From NCBI GenBank assembly GCA_020633205.1, contig JACKEB010000022.1, positions 62,001-126,000 on the forward strand: DNA of 64,000 nucleotides, in the 5' to 3' direction. Of the stretch, positions 17,155 to 26,698 are shown one piece after another. The notes below the pieces were generated by a model. That model was not told the DNA's origin. It saw only the letters and a list, made by a program, of their open reading frames with translations, and did no database searches. Each line of letters starts with the position of its first letter. Position 1 is the first letter of the stretch. This DNA is from Polyangiaceae bacterium (GTDB lineage: Bacteria > Myxococcota_A > Polyangia > Polyangiales > Polyangiaceae). A program made the position numbers and the translations under genes.

Positions 17155-18793
17155 GGTTCGCCTCCACGAAGCTCGGGCCGCGCTGATTCTGCAGGGGCGT
17201 CGCGACGCGATCTCCCAGCACGGTGAGCGGGCGCCCCTGACCGACGGCGCTGAGCAACTCACTGGCGAGCTGACGAGCGGCCTCGAAGACCTGCTCTTCC
17301 GTCTGCCTGAGACCTGGCGTGAGCCGCGCGACCAGCTCCGCATCTTCGCTCTGCGGCTGGCTGCGAACGTGCTGCAGGATCTCCTCCAGGCCATCTGCCG
17401 TATCGCTGGCGAGGCGACGGCTGAGATCCTTACCCCGTTGCATCCATTCCTCGCGGAACCGATCGGGGTGGAAGTGTTGGCAAACCTCGACGTCGAAGCG
17501 CGTGGCCATGATGCGATTGGCTAGCGCGCCGTCTCCGAAGTTCCGTGCGTGAAAGCACTGCATGCTGAGGTTGAAGACTCGCTCGACCTCGGGGCTCGCC
17601 AGGGAGTAGTCCCACTGCATGTAGTCGCCGCGACAGCGCCCTTCCTGCAACATGCGCGAGAGCAAGGGAGTGCCCGCATACAGCTCGACTCGCCCGAAGT
17701 TCGAGGGAAACTCACCCGCCCAGCGGATGAACCGAGTGTTGGCGTCGAGGCTCTCTAGGTCCGTGTCCGGATCGAAGATCAGCATGTTGAAGCAGGTGTA
17801 CAGATCCAGCTCGCGCACCAGCTCGATGGCCTTTTTGTTCAGCTTGGTGGAGCTCCAACGCTGAAGGGTGTCGAGCCCTTGGTCGGTGTCCGTCTCGATG
17901 CCGATGTACACACGGATACAGTTCAGCCGCTGCTTCAGGATGCGAAACACCTCGGGATCGCAGTCCGTGGGGCGCGCCTTGACCACGGTCGCGAAGGGGC
18001 CGATGCCGTGGCGCTCCAGGGCGTCGGCCAGCGCCGTGAAGCGCTCACGGTTCTTCTTGTGTCCTGGGACGAAGAAGTTGTCGTCGTGGAACACGAAGAT
18101 ATCGATGCCGCGGTCGCGCTGGAGGGCGACCATCTCCTTGGCTACCTCTTCGGGATCTCGCACGCGGTAGCGCTTGCCCGGGAGGCTCTGCTCGTGCCAC
18201 GCGGCAATGCAACAGAACGAGCAGTTGGCGTAGCAGCCCCGACTGGAAACCAAGGGCGCAATCCCATGACCGAAACAGCTCGCCGGCTCTCCTCGGCGGT
18301 CCGGGCGCGGCAACTTGGCCAAGTCGGGGAGGCGAGGATCCGCGTTCTTTCGCGGCGCTCCGTCCTCTCCGCGCACGGCGAGTCCCGCCAGATCCAGGTA
18401 GTCAGCGCCTTCTGCCAGGCGCTCGACCAAGTCGAGCAAGGTGCCTTCGGCCTCCTGGCGAACCACGGAGTCGAGCTCGGGAAAATCTGCGAGCAGCTCG
18501 AGCGCCGTGAACGTAGCGAAGTGCCCGCCCACCGTGATGTGTCCCGTGTAGCCGCGCTCTCGGAGCGCGACCGCCAGCGCGAGGAAATCGCTCGCTCGCC
18601 ACTGGAACGCCAGGGAGATCCCGACCAGATCCGGCTGAGTCGCAAGGATGTGTTCGAGAGCGGCGCCAAAGTCCCCGTCTTGATTGAAGGGCACGATGTC
18701 CGACTCGTGGCCTGCCTCCGCCAGCACCGCGGCGAGGTAGCGCAGGCTCAAGTTCTCTTCGATCTCAGGACCAACCAACGCGATCGAACTCAT
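17147..18793 (-). CDS. B12-binding-domain radical SAM protein
   Basis: A 548-aa protein with the architecture of class-B-type radical SAM enzymes. Residues 1-~130 form a cobalamin-binding Rossmann-like domain (EENLSLRYLAAVLAEAGHE, VGISLAFQW, TVGGHFATF). The [4Fe-4S] motif is C187-YAN-C191-SF-C194, preceded by PLVSSRG; an extra Cys195 is adjacent. A TIM-barrel core follows with FVFHDDNFF, RVYIGIETDTDQGL and FNMLIFDPDTDLE. A C-terminal extension of ~130 helical residues (from ~420) is of unknown role. ATG 18793 has GGGGAG upstream. Such enzymes typically methylate or rearrange unactivated carbons; the substrate cannot be told from sequence. It heads an operon with two paralogous lipoproteins. 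Confidence 0.9.
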   Translation of the reverse strand: MSSIALVGPEIEENLSLRYLAAVLAEAGHESDIVPFNQDGDFGAALEHILATQPDLVGISLAFQWRASDFLALAVALRERGYTGHITVGGHFATFTALELLADFPELDSVVRQEAEGTLLDLVERLAEGADYLDLAGLAVRGEDGAPRKNADPRLPDLAKLPRPDRRGEPASCFGHGIAPLVSSRGCYANCSFCCIAAWHEQSLPGKRYRVRDPEEVAKEMVALQRDRGIDIFVFHDDNFFVPGHKKNRERFTALADALERHGIGPFATVVKARPTDCDPEVFRILKQRLNCIRVYIGIETDTDQGLDTLQRWSSTKLNKKAIELVRELDLYTCFNMLIFDPDTDLESLDANTRFIRWAGEFPSNFGRVELYAGTPLLSRMLQEGRCRGDYMQWDYSLASPEVERVFNLSMQCFHARNFGDGALANRIMATRFDVEVCQHFHPDRFREEWMQRGKDLSRRLASDTADGLEEILQHVRSQPQSEDAELVARLTPGLRQTEEQVFEAARQLASELLSAVGQGRPLTVLGDRVATPLQNQRGPSFVEANLV

Positions 18794-19033
18794 CCGATCT
18801 CCCCTCTGGTGCGATGACTCGCGAACCGGCTCGGGCTGCCGAGCGAACAGCCCTTAGACGAGCCAGTGTAACGAGGGTTTTGTGATCTCCCTTACAGCGG
18901 AAATTTCATGCGTATTATTCGAGGGTTAGCTGGCGCGCGGCAGCCCTCGAGGGTCGTCTGACCCATGCTCTCTAGAGCTGAGTGCCCCGCGCTTGCGGCA
19001 CACTTTCCCGTGAGGAGATCTGGAGGGTGGCGT
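18794..19033. other. Intergenic region between hemerythrin and radical SAM operons
   Basis: 240 bases with a locally AT-rich stretch at 18895-18925 (GGAAATTTCATGCGTATTAT) inside GC-rich surroundings, the most likely place for the promoter of the radical SAM operon, although no -35/-10 pair fits well on the minus strand. Confidence 0.35.
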
Positions 19034-19468
19034 TCAGCCGACTTCGTCGACCAGCGGGTACAGCTCTGCGTCCTCGCGCATCATGCGCATGCCGAGCGCG
19101 CGTAGCATCTCTTGGGTTTCCTCGAGGAATCGGTGTGGCTCGCTCTTCAAGCGCTCGAGGTCGTGCCACTGCTTGGAGTAGCGGTCGAAGCGCTTGTACA
19201 GGTCGCCCACCTCGGCGAACAGGCTCTGGGCCTTCTTTCGCACGTCTTCTCGTGAGTGGTTCATCAGTCGCGGATAGACCGCGTCGTTTTCCATTGCCGC
19301 GTGGATACGGAGCTTGCCGGTGAAGCGAACCAACGCCGTGCGTACCTCCGCGGCCTGCTCTCGGACCCGGGTCGGCTCGCAGTAGCTCAACAGCTCACCA
19401 GCGAGACGCATTAGCTCTCGGTGCTGGCGGCGGAAGCGCTGCGACTCCGAAACCGGTTCCTCACTCAT
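19034..19468 (-). CDS. Hemerythrin/HHE-domain protein
   Basis: A 144-aa all-helical protein of the hemerythrin HHE cation-binding type. His in RQHRELMRL, His and Glu in KLRIHAAMENDAVYPRL, and the later EDAELYPLVDEV give the iron-binding pattern, although the usual third H-x-x-x-E pair is weak (WHDLERL and PHRFLEET supply candidates). Such proteins bind a di-iron centre and sense or carry oxygen or nitric oxide. Single gene; the start at ATG 19468 has no strong Shine-Dalgarno site. Confidence 0.85.
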   Translation of the reverse strand: MSEEPVSESQRFRRQHRELMRLAGELLSYCEPTRVREQAAEVRTALVRFTGKLRIHAAMENDAVYPRLMNHSREDVRKKAQSLFAEVGDLYKRFDRYSKQWHDLERLKSEPHRFLEETQEMLRALGMRMMREDAELYPLVDEVG

Positions 19469-19571
19469 CGTCTCAGCTTACGATCGGAGGCGCGGCTTGG
19501 ATCGAGCTTGCGCGCCCGGAGCCGCCAATTGTCACGTGGCTACGCAATCGCGGCGCGTCCCCGGTGCGGTG

Positions 19572-19591
19572 CCGCCTCCCCCCCAAAAAAA
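19572..19591 (-). repeat. Dispersed G-rich intergenic element, copy 3
   Basis: On the minus strand TTTTTTTGGGGGGAGGCGGC, fused to the T-tract of the terminator at 19585. Confidence 0.55.
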
Positions 19592-19617
19592 GCCAGGAAT
19601 GCCCAGGGATCCCCGGC
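19585..19617 (-). terminator. Intrinsic terminator of the 19695-20771 lipoprotein gene
   Basis: On the minus strand a hairpin between 19617 and 19592 (outer stem GCCGGGGAT/ATTCCTGGC with two G-T pairs) is followed by seven T. Confidence 0.65.
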
Positions 19618-19694
19618 GCGGAAGCTCTTGAAACGAGGTGCTCCGGTTCGAGCACCTCCCTCGTGAATCAGCTGCTGCCCGATGTGGCTCGCCG

Positions 19695-20771
19695 TCAGCC
19701 GCCGCAGACGCCGTTGATGGTCGCGCCCGCTGCGGCGAAGCTGCTCTCGATCAGCCAAGCGTCGAAGCAGGTATCTGTGGCGGCCGAGTTGGTGCTCGAG
19801 CACCAGTTGCCCTTGGGGAAGCCGTTCTCTTCCATGAAGCCCTGGCTGCCGTCGCAACGGCCGATGGTCGCGCCAGCGGGCTTGTTCTGCCAACGCTTCA
19901 CGTTGCCGCTCAAGAGGACGCAGAGGGAGTACCCGAGACTCGTGATGTCCACGGTGTCCGCCTCTTCGACGGTCACGTAGCCCTTGTAGGTGCCCGCGTT
20001 TTCGTAGGCGAACGCGCCTTCCTTGGCGGAGCAGCCCTGAGTCTCGTCCAGGTTCTCCGGGACGTAGCGGCCGACGCAGCTCTTGTCGTCGCTCAGCGTC
20101 GCCGTGACCTCGAGCTCATGCAGTGGCAGGAGCGCGTAGTTGTCCTTCGAGTCCTCGAGGTAGATCGGGACCGCGATATCGGGGAACACCGCGGTGTACG
20201 TGTTGCCGTCGATCGTGAAGTCCGTCTCGACTGGCTTGATTTCCGCACCAGAAGGTCCGTCGGTGAACTGCGCGTAGCAGGTGCCATCGTTCAGCGCTCC
20301 GATCAGCGCCTGGGGCTCTCCGGCGCCCTGAGTCACCTTCATGGTCGTGGTGTCGTAGGAGAACAGGATGTTGAACTGGGCGTCTCCGAACTGGAAACAC
20401 TCCGGCGAGTTGGGTGTGATCTTCGGAGTGATCACTGAGTTCTGCAGGAACGGCTGACGCAGCGCTGCCGGCTCCTTGAGCTCGAGCTGGGTCACCCGCA
20501 GCTGCAGCACGTCTTGCGCTGAGTTGTCTCGGCGAGCCATGCACGCCGCGCCAGGGCCGGACGTGCCCGCTGCGTAGCAGCCGGCTTCCTTGGGCTGGCA
20601 AGGGTGATCCGAGACGCCGCCGCCAGAGCCGCCAGTCGCGCCCGTTCCGGCGGTGCCCCCGCTGCCTCCGTTGCCACCGCTGCCGGAGCTGTCATCGCTG
20701 CCGCCACAGGCGCCCGCGCACAGGCCTAGCGCCACCGCAACACTCATCACCCAAGCTACGCGTCCCAACAT
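19695..20771 (-). CDS. Surface lipoprotein with Gly-rich linker
   Basis: A 358-aa lipoprotein; ATG 20771 has GGGAG upstream and opens a clean signal peptide ending LCAGAC. A Ser/Gly/Thr linker (GSGGNGGSGGTAGTGATGGS) follows, then a ~300-aa beta-rich domain with eight or so cysteines (for example HPCQPKEAGCY, FPKGNWCS, INGVCGG at the C-terminus). Residues such as GPSGAEIKPVETDF suggest an all-beta secreted fold. No family is recognised. It has its own terminator (19585) and lies next to the PfkB operon end. Confidence 0.82.
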   Translation of the reverse strand: MLGRVAWVMSVAVALGLCAGACGGSDDSSGSGGNGGSGGTAGTGATGGSGGGVSDHPCQPKEAGCYAAGTSGPGAACMARRDNSAQDVLQLRVTQLELKEPAALRQPFLQNSVITPKITPNSPECFQFGDAQFNILFSYDTTTMKVTQGAGEPQALIGALNDGTCYAQFTDGPSGAEIKPVETDFTIDGNTYTAVFPDIAVPIYLEDSKDNYALLPLHELEVTATLSDDKSCVGRYVPENLDETQGCSAKEGAFAYENAGTYKGYVTVEEADTVDITSLGYSLCVLLSGNVKRWQNKPAGATIGRCDGSQGFMEENGFPKGNWCSSTNSAATDTCFDAWLIESSFAAAGATINGVCGG

Positions 20772-20851
20772 CGCTCTAAGCTCCCTCGAAGGCCGTATCC
20801 CGTGCGTCGCAGTTTCTCGAAGCACCGTCGGCGCGAGAGCGTAACACGGCT

Positions 20852-20890
20852 GAAAAACAAAACGGACGCCAAACAGCCGTTTGGCGTCCG
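20852..20890 (-). terminator. Intrinsic terminator of the gmk-mtnP-PfkB operon
   Basis: A perfect 12-bp stem (20863-20874 with 20879-20890, 4-nt loop) followed on the minus strand by TTTTGTTTTTCAG, 23 bases past the kinase stop. One of the clearest terminators in the window. Confidence 0.9.
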
Positions 20891-20912
20891 CAGATGCATG
20901 ACGTCCTGTCTG

Positions 20913-21839
<927 letters not shown>

Positions 21840-21857
21840 GCTTCGTCTTCTCTCGGG

Positions 21858-21870
21858 TTTGGGGGTGAGG
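21858..21870 (+). repeat. Dispersed G-rich intergenic element, copy 4
   Basis: TTTGGGGGTGAGG then TGCGCTGCTC, in the gap between mtnP and the PfkB kinase gene, antisense to both. Confidence 0.5.
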
Positions 21871-21951
21871 TGCGCTGCTCAGGGGCAGATCGGCGCCCGT
21901 GGCCGAACCGCAAAGTCATTCGCGGTCCCGCGCGGGCAGCGCCAAGGTCGT

Positions 21952-22839
21952 TCAGAGGTAAGGGTCGAGGAGCCACCCCAGCCGACGCTGGTCGGCCGCT
22001 GTGATGTGGTCCCGGCTGGTGATGAGCGCAAATTTCAGCGCCTCATGGGCCACCGATTGCTGCGGATCCGGCAGTTTTGTTGCTAGCGCCTTCACGCTGG
22101 CCTTTGCAAGCTCCGCATTTTGGCGGAGCACCGCGAGCACGCCCTCGACGCTGACGTCCTCTTCCGTCTCGTGCCAGCAGTCGTAGTCGGTCGCGAACGC
22201 GATGGTGGCGTAGGGCAGTTCCGCTTCCCGAGCGAGCTTCGCTTCGGGCATCGCGGTCATGCCGATCACGCTGACACCCCAGCTGCGATACAGCTGACTT
22301 TCCGCGCGGGTAGAGAACTGGGGACCTTCCATGCAGACGTAGGTTCCGCCGCGGTGCACCTTGCCGCCAGCGGTCTCGACCGCCGCTGCGGCTTGCTCCG
22401 CCAAGAGGCTGCACACCGGATCGGCGAAGCCAACGTGGGCGACCACGCCCTGGTCGAAGAAGGTCGACGTGCGCCGCTTGGTCAGGTCGATGTACTGATC
22501 CACCAAAACCACATCACCGGGAGCTATCTCCTCACGCATCGAGCCAACGGCAGACAGGCTGACGACGTGGGTTGCGCCGAGTTGCTTGAGCGCACAGATG
22601 TTCGCACGGTAGTTGATATGGGACGGAGAGACCCGGTGACCTCGCGCGTGCCGAGGCAGAAAGAGTAGCTTCACCTCGCTACCGTCGACGCGCAGCGTGC
22701 CTTCCGTCACCGCGTCGCTGGGGTCGCCGAAGGGAGTCGACAGGCGGTGTTCCCGCACCGACTCGAGGCCAGGGATGTCGTAGATACCACTGCCGCCAAT
22801 GACCCCAAGAACGTAACTCACGGGTCGTGGGCCTAACAT
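21952..22839 (-). CDS. mtnP: S-methyl-5'-thioadenosine phosphorylase
   Basis: A 295-aa phosphorylase that splits methylthioadenosine with phosphate into adenine and methylthioribose-1-phosphate, recycling the by-product of polyamine synthesis. LGVIGGSGIYDIPGL is the phosphate-binding N-terminus, LPRHARGHRVSPSHINYRA the conserved second segment, and YVCMEGPQFSTRAES and GMTAMPEAKLAREAELPYA are hallmark MTAP motifs; ATDYDCWH holds the purine-binding Asp. ATG 22839 is chosen over an in-frame start 63 bases upstream because the extension overlaps gmk and is unlike the family. Only 16 bases follow gmk. Confidence 0.95.
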   Translation of the reverse strand: MLGPRPVSYVLGVIGGSGIYDIPGLESVREHRLSTPFGDPSDAVTEGTLRVDGSEVKLLFLPRHARGHRVSPSHINYRANICALKQLGATHVVSLSAVGSMREEIAPGDVVLVDQYIDLTKRRTSTFFDQGVVAHVGFADPVCSLLAEQAAAAVETAGGKVHRGGTYVCMEGPQFSTRAESQLYRSWGVSVIGMTAMPEAKLAREAELPYATIAFATDYDCWHETEEDVSVEGVLAVLRQNAELAKASVKALATKLPDPQQSVAHEALKFALITSRDHITAADQRRLGWLLDPYL

Positions 22840-22855
22840 GGTGTCGCCCGCTAGA

Positions 22856-23545
22856 TCAATCGGCGGACTCTGGAGCGAGCAGCGCGGACTTTGGGAGGTC
22901 ACGCGCCGCGGACAACAGCCGCTCGGCGTGTTGTGCAGCCCGCCGACGCCGGCACCATTCAGCGCGGAAAATGCTAGTCAGTTCCAGCGTGGCCTTGTCG
23001 AGGTCGGCGTTGACCAAGACGTAGTCGAACAGGCCATAGTGCGCGATTTCCTCCCGGGCGACGCGAAATCGGCGCTGCACCGTGGCTTCGTCCTCGCTCG
23101 CGCGACCTCGTAGGCGTTCCAGCAGAATCTCCATGCTCGGAGGCAGGATGAAGACGCCCACGGCGTCCGGTCGCTGTGCCTTGATCATGCGTGCGCCTTG
23201 GTGATCCACATCGAAGATCACGCCGGCGGCGTGTTGCGCCCGCTCGACTTCGGCGACGCTCGTGCCGTAGAGGTTTCCGTGAACTTCAGCCCACTCGAGG
23301 AAGCGCCCAGCGCGCACGTCGGACTCGAACTGCTCGCGCGTTACGAAATGATACTCGCGGCCGTCTTGCTCCCCCGGACGCGGCGCACGAGTGGTGTGAG
23401 ACACACTGAACTCGAGGTTCTCGATTTGGTCGCGCACCCGCCGGGTGAGGGTGCTTTTCCCGGCGCCCGATGGGCTCGACAAGATCAACAACAACGGTCC
23501 GCCGCCGGCCGCAGCTCGATCTGCGCTTGAGTGCTCACTCGACAT
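22856..23545 (-). CDS. gmk: Guanylate kinase
   Basis: A 229-aa enzyme converting GMP and ATP to GDP and ADP. The P-loop is LSSPSGAGKSTL; the GMP-binding segments are SVSHTTRAPRPGEQDGREYHF and FLEWAEVHGNLYGT; VIFDVDHQGARMIK and FILPPS follow, then a lid region RLRGRASEDEATVQRRF. ATG 23545 overlaps the 3' end of yicC by 11 bases, the usual coupled arrangement. Slightly longer than the ~207-aa E. coli enzyme owing to an N-terminal extension and a basic C-terminal tail. Confidence 0.97.
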   Translation of the reverse strand: MSSEHSSADRAAAGGGPLLLILSSPSGAGKSTLTRRVRDQIENLEFSVSHTTRAPRPGEQDGREYHFVTREQFESDVRAGRFLEWAEVHGNLYGTSVAEVERAQHAAGVIFDVDHQGARMIKAQRPDAVGVFILPPSMEILLERLRGRASEDEATVQRRFRVAREEIAHYGLFDYVLVNADLDKATLELTSIFRAEWCRRRRAAQHAERLLSAARDLPKSALLAPESAD

Positions 23546-24404
23546 TCTGAACCTGCTCCCGCAGCCGCTCGACCTCCGCCTTGAGCTCGACCACCAAGTG
23601 GCTGAGACCGGCGTCCTGGCTCTTGGCACCAATAGTGTTCGACTCTCGTGCCATTTCCTGCAGCAAAAAGTCCAGTCGGCGCCCGACCGCCTGGGGATCT
23701 TCGAGCAGACTCGCGAACTGATCGAAGTGACTGTCGAGGCGTACGAGCTCTTCAGTGATGTCGCTCTTGTCAGCAAGGAGCGCGACTTCCTGAGCCAGGC
23801 GCGTTGGATCGAGCTGCACTCCGGTGTCGCTCAGCAGCCTCGCGACCCGCTCTTTCAAGCGTTGGTGCTGATGCGCGATCGCCTCCGGTGCGCGCTCCGC
23901 GATGCGCTGTGAGGCCTCCCGCGCCTTTCCCAGGCGCGCCTCCAGCTCGGAGCACAAGGTTTGCCCTTCGGTCTCACGCATTTCTTGCAGCGCGGCGAGG
24001 GCGCACTTCATGGCTGACGCCAGCGCGGCCTGCACCGGGGTCTCCGTATCCGCGGGGGAAGCGGTGATGAGGTGTGAGAGCTGTCCGAGGACGCTCACGG
24101 GCAGCTCCGTGCCGGGGGCGAGTTCGTCTCTCAGGCGAGCCAGCGAGTGGTAGACGTTGCGCGCTCGCTCTTCGGAGAACATGCGGGTCTGGGCGCCGCC
24201 CTCCACGCGCACTCCGATGTCGTAGCGACCTCGTCCGAGTTCTGCGCGCGCGAGTTGCTCCAAGAACGAGGCTTGCTCCTGGAGATCCGCAGGGAGACGC
24301 ACCCTGACGTCCAGAAATCGATGATTCAGGCTGCGGATCTCGACTACGACCCGCCCGCCATCCAGGTCGGCTTCTCCGAAACCGAAGCCGGTCATGCTGC
24401 GCAT
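23535..24404 (-). CDS. yicC: YicC-family endoribonuclease
   Basis: A 289-aa protein beginning MRSMTGFGFGEADLDG, the diagnostic start of the YicC family, followed by VEIRSLNHRFLDVRVRLP and ELGRGRYDIGVRVEG. The C-terminal half has DUF1732-type motifs (GVQLDPTRLAQEVALLADKSDITEELVRLDSHFDQF, then GRRLDFLLQEMARESNTIGAKS). YicC of E. coli is an endoribonuclease. The usual genomic neighbour is gmk, as here; genes overlap by 11 bases. Confidence 0.95.
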   Translation of the reverse strand: MRSMTGFGFGEADLDGGRVVVEIRSLNHRFLDVRVRLPADLQEQASFLEQLARAELGRGRYDIGVRVEGGAQTRMFSEERARNVYHSLARLRDELAPGTELPVSVLGQLSHLITASPADTETPVQAALASAMKCALAALQEMRETEGQTLCSELEARLGKAREASQRIAERAPEAIAHQHQRLKERVARLLSDTGVQLDPTRLAQEVALLADKSDITEELVRLDSHFDQFASLLEDPQAVGRRLDFLLQEMARESNTIGAKSQDAGLSHLVVELKAEVERLREQVQNVE

Positions 24405-24450
24405 GCGGCACTCCTCCCTAACCGGACCACAGCGGGGATCGCAGCTCGGA

Positions 24451-24960
24451 TCACAGCCCCTTGCGGCGCTTGATGTCCTCCATCATGCGCTTGTACTCGA
24501 CGTCCCAGACGGCGGTGCCCTCCTTGACGTGCTTGAGTTGGCCGCGGACTTCCTGCTCCAGGTTCTGCTCGGCGGCGAGCAGCTGGCGTAGCGGCAGGCG
24601 CAGCTTGCGACGCAGGACAACGTCTTCGCAGTAGATCTCGTCGACGTTGTTGCTGTGCATCAAGAACTCGATCAGTTGATCGAGGATGTAGTCGACCGCT
24701 TCGTCGCCGAGCTTGAACTTGCGCTCGTCGGCGACCAATCGCTTCATCTTGCCGAGCTCGGAGGTTGGTAGCCGGCGCGCGTCCAGCAGCTCACGGGCGC
24801 GATCGGTGACCGCCTGTTCGTCGCGCATGTACTGCGTGAGCACGGCCTCAATGTCCTTCTGGAGCTCCGCTGGAGACTCGGATTCAACGTCACCATCGGA
24901 CATCAGCGAGCTCGTCATGTCGCGGGCAAGCGCTGGGATCCTCGAAGCGGGAATTCGCAT
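24451..24960 (-). CDS. DUF507 family protein
   Basis: A 169-aa protein; ATG 24960 gives MRIPASRIPALARDM, which matches the short N-terminus of DUF507 proteins, whereas the longer open frame upstream is Arg/Ser-rich and has no family resemblance. The rest is helical: EAVLTQYMRDEQAVTDRARELL, then KFKLGDEAVDYILDQLIEFLMHSNNVDEIYCED, then RQLLAAEQNLEQEVRGQLKHVKEGTAVWDVEYKRMMEDIKRRKGL, where the last segment is the DUF507 hallmark. Function unknown. It precedes yicC by 46 bases on the same strand. Confidence 0.88.
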   Translation of the reverse strand: MRIPASRIPALARDMTSSLMSDGDVESESPAELQKDIEAVLTQYMRDEQAVTDRARELLDARRLPTSELGKMKRLVADERKFKLGDEAVDYILDQLIEFLMHSNNVDEIYCEDVVLRRKLRLPLRQLLAAEQNLEQEVRGQLKHVKEGTAVWDVEYKRMMEDIKRRKGL

Positions 24961-25138
24961 GAGGGATCCGTACAGGGTTGGGAAGCGTGGGGCAACGCGT
25001 CTCGCGGCCGAGACGCACGTTTCTGGTGCCGTTGCAGGGCGGGGGAGTTCCGCTGCGACTGACGGATTCCACCTCGCGTCCTGGGCGCCGGTCCGCGTGC
25101 TTAGCGCACGCTGTTCAGACTCCCGCCTGCGGGATGCC

Positions 25139-26428
25139 TCAGCGGCGACGCTTGCGGGACTTGTGGCTCTTGCGGCGAGTGGCCGGTGGCACCGGCGGGC
25201 CGCCGACCGGGTTCTTCCCTCGGCGAGGAGGCTTGGCGGTGCTCGCGGGCACTGGCTCGTTGTCGGGACGCGACTCGGTTGCAGCTGGCTGCGCGCGCAC
25301 CGGCCGCGTCGCGGCGCGTGCTCCGAGGCGCAAGCGCCGCGCGACGGCTCCGCGCTGGCGAGCCTTGTAGGCGTCGTGGCTCGCTTCACCAGCCTCGTTC
25401 TTCGCCTCGGTGTGGGAGTCCAGCAGCTGGAATTCGCACAACATGTAGACAGTCCGCCCCAGGTCTTCAGAGCCGGGGGGCGCAAGCTCCATGATCTGCG
25501 GCGGCACGCGAACGGGCATGTCAGCAATGAAGTTGATGACGCGATACGTATCCGCGCTGAAACGGTTCTGGCTGGCGCTTGGATCCAGCGGCTGCTGGAG
25601 ATCCTTGGAATGGCGCGACAGCTGGGGATGCGACTCGATGTAGTGCGTCAGATCGACGATGCTGTTTACGCTCTCCCCTGGAACGACGTAGTTGAAGGGG
25701 AAGAGCTGTTCCGTGAGGTAAAGCAGCACGGGCAGCAGATCAGCCGGCTCGCGGGTGACGATGCGGAAGCGTAGCTTGTCGTAAATCGCTGCCGCGGTGG
25801 ACTCAGACTTGCTGAGCAGCTTCGTGTACATGGAGTCGAGGCTCTTGCGACCCCCCATGAACTCGGTGATGGGGAAGCCTTGGCTCAGCATCATGCCGAC
25901 GACGCGATACACCTTCTCTTCGACTAGGTGGAACAGCTCACGGTCGCTGACCGGCAGGCGAAATAGAAGCTCGCGGCCAGTCAGGTGGTTGATGATCTGC
26001 ACGGCCTTGAGAATCGTGCAGGCGCAGAGCTGGCGGTGCCCTTTCCCCGAGGCAAGGAGCATCAGCTCCTCCATCCCCATCTGTTCCACCGGGCGCGGGA
26101 TCGCGAAGGAGAAGTTTCGCCTCAAGTAGGCGATGGCCTCGCGCTTGATGTACTCGATGTAGCCACGATCCACTCGATCGTCGGGGTCGAGATCGTGATT
26201 GATGAGCAAGCCTCGCGCTTGCTCCACCGACTCCAGATTCAGACGATGCCAGTCGATGACTGAACCGCCCTGGAGGATGATGCGGATCGCTTCGGTGTCG
26301 TGAAGCGAGAACTCATCCAGACGCTTGACGCGTCCGAGCCCTTCGCCGCGCGCACGGTCGAGCGCCAGTCGGTGCTCGTTCGCCGTTCGCGGGTCCCTTA
26401 CAGGCTTGGGCGTCGCTCCTTCGGTCAC
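25139..26428 (-). CDS. TIGR04552-type protein with RelA/SpoT-like core
   Basis: A 429-aa protein (GTG 26428, GGAGAG just upstream). Residues ~130-260 resemble a RelA/SpoT nucleotidyltransferase: KAVQIINHLTGRELLFRLP, then GGRKSLDSMYTKLLSKS (192-208) and IYDKLRFRIVTREPADLL (215-232), which correspond to the substrate-binding G-R-x-K and the D-x-x-x-x-R-I region of (p)ppGpp synthetases. No HD hydrolase, TGS or ACT domain is visible. From memory it matches the myxobacterial family TIGR04552. The last ~85 residues are a basic Arg/Lys/Pro tail that could bind nucleic acid or ribosomes. It sits 178 bases upstream of DUF507 in the run leading to gmk. Confidence 0.8.
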   Translation of the reverse strand: MTEGATPKPVRDPRTANEHRLALDRARGEGLGRVKRLDEFSLHDTEAIRIILQGGSVIDWHRLNLESVEQARGLLINHDLDPDDRVDRGYIEYIKREAIAYLRRNFSFAIPRPVEQMGMEELMLLASGKGHRQLCACTILKAVQIINHLTGRELLFRLPVSDRELFHLVEEKVYRVVGMMLSQGFPITEFMGGRKSLDSMYTKLLSKSESTAAAIYDKLRFRIVTREPADLLPVLLYLTEQLFPFNYVVPGESVNSIVDLTHYIESHPQLSRHSKDLQQPLDPSASQNRFSADTYRVINFIADMPVRVPPQIMELAPPGSEDLGRTVYMLCEFQLLDSHTEAKNEAGEASHDAYKARQRGAVARRLRLGARAATRPVRAQPAATESRPDNEPVPASTAKPPRRGKNPVGGPPVPPATRRKSHKSRKRRR

Positions 26429-26515
26429 CGAACTCTCCGCCGACGCTCAGCCTGTAGGCCAAACGGAAAACGACCCAGGGCCAATCCGTAGCATGCGGCC
26501 GCGGGACACGACGAA

Positions 26516-26698
26516 CTAGACGCTCGGATTGGTTCCCGTAGCCGTCGCGTCGGCAGGACGGGGCTTACGCAACGAGAGGGTGCCGAAGAAGATCCCGAGA
26601 GTGATGCCGATGACCGCGAATTGCGCTCCGAAGGCGCTCTTGGAGAGCACGAGGGCCAGGGGGAGCAGGGCGGCGAGGTACCAGAAATTCAGCTTCAT
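26516..26698 (-). CDS. Small inner-membrane protein (60 aa)
   Basis: ATG 26698 has GGAG 5 bases upstream. The product has two hydrophobic segments (FWYLAALLPLALVLS and FAVIGITLGIFFGTL) joined by KSAFGAQ, and a short C-terminal tail after LRKPRPAD. A longer frame upstream (to 26839) adds a Cys/Arg-rich extension not typical of a start. No family recognised. Too small for domain assignment. Confidence 0.65.
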   Translation of the reverse strand: MKLNFWYLAALLPLALVLSKSAFGAQFAVIGITLGIFFGTLSLRKPRPADATATGTNPSV

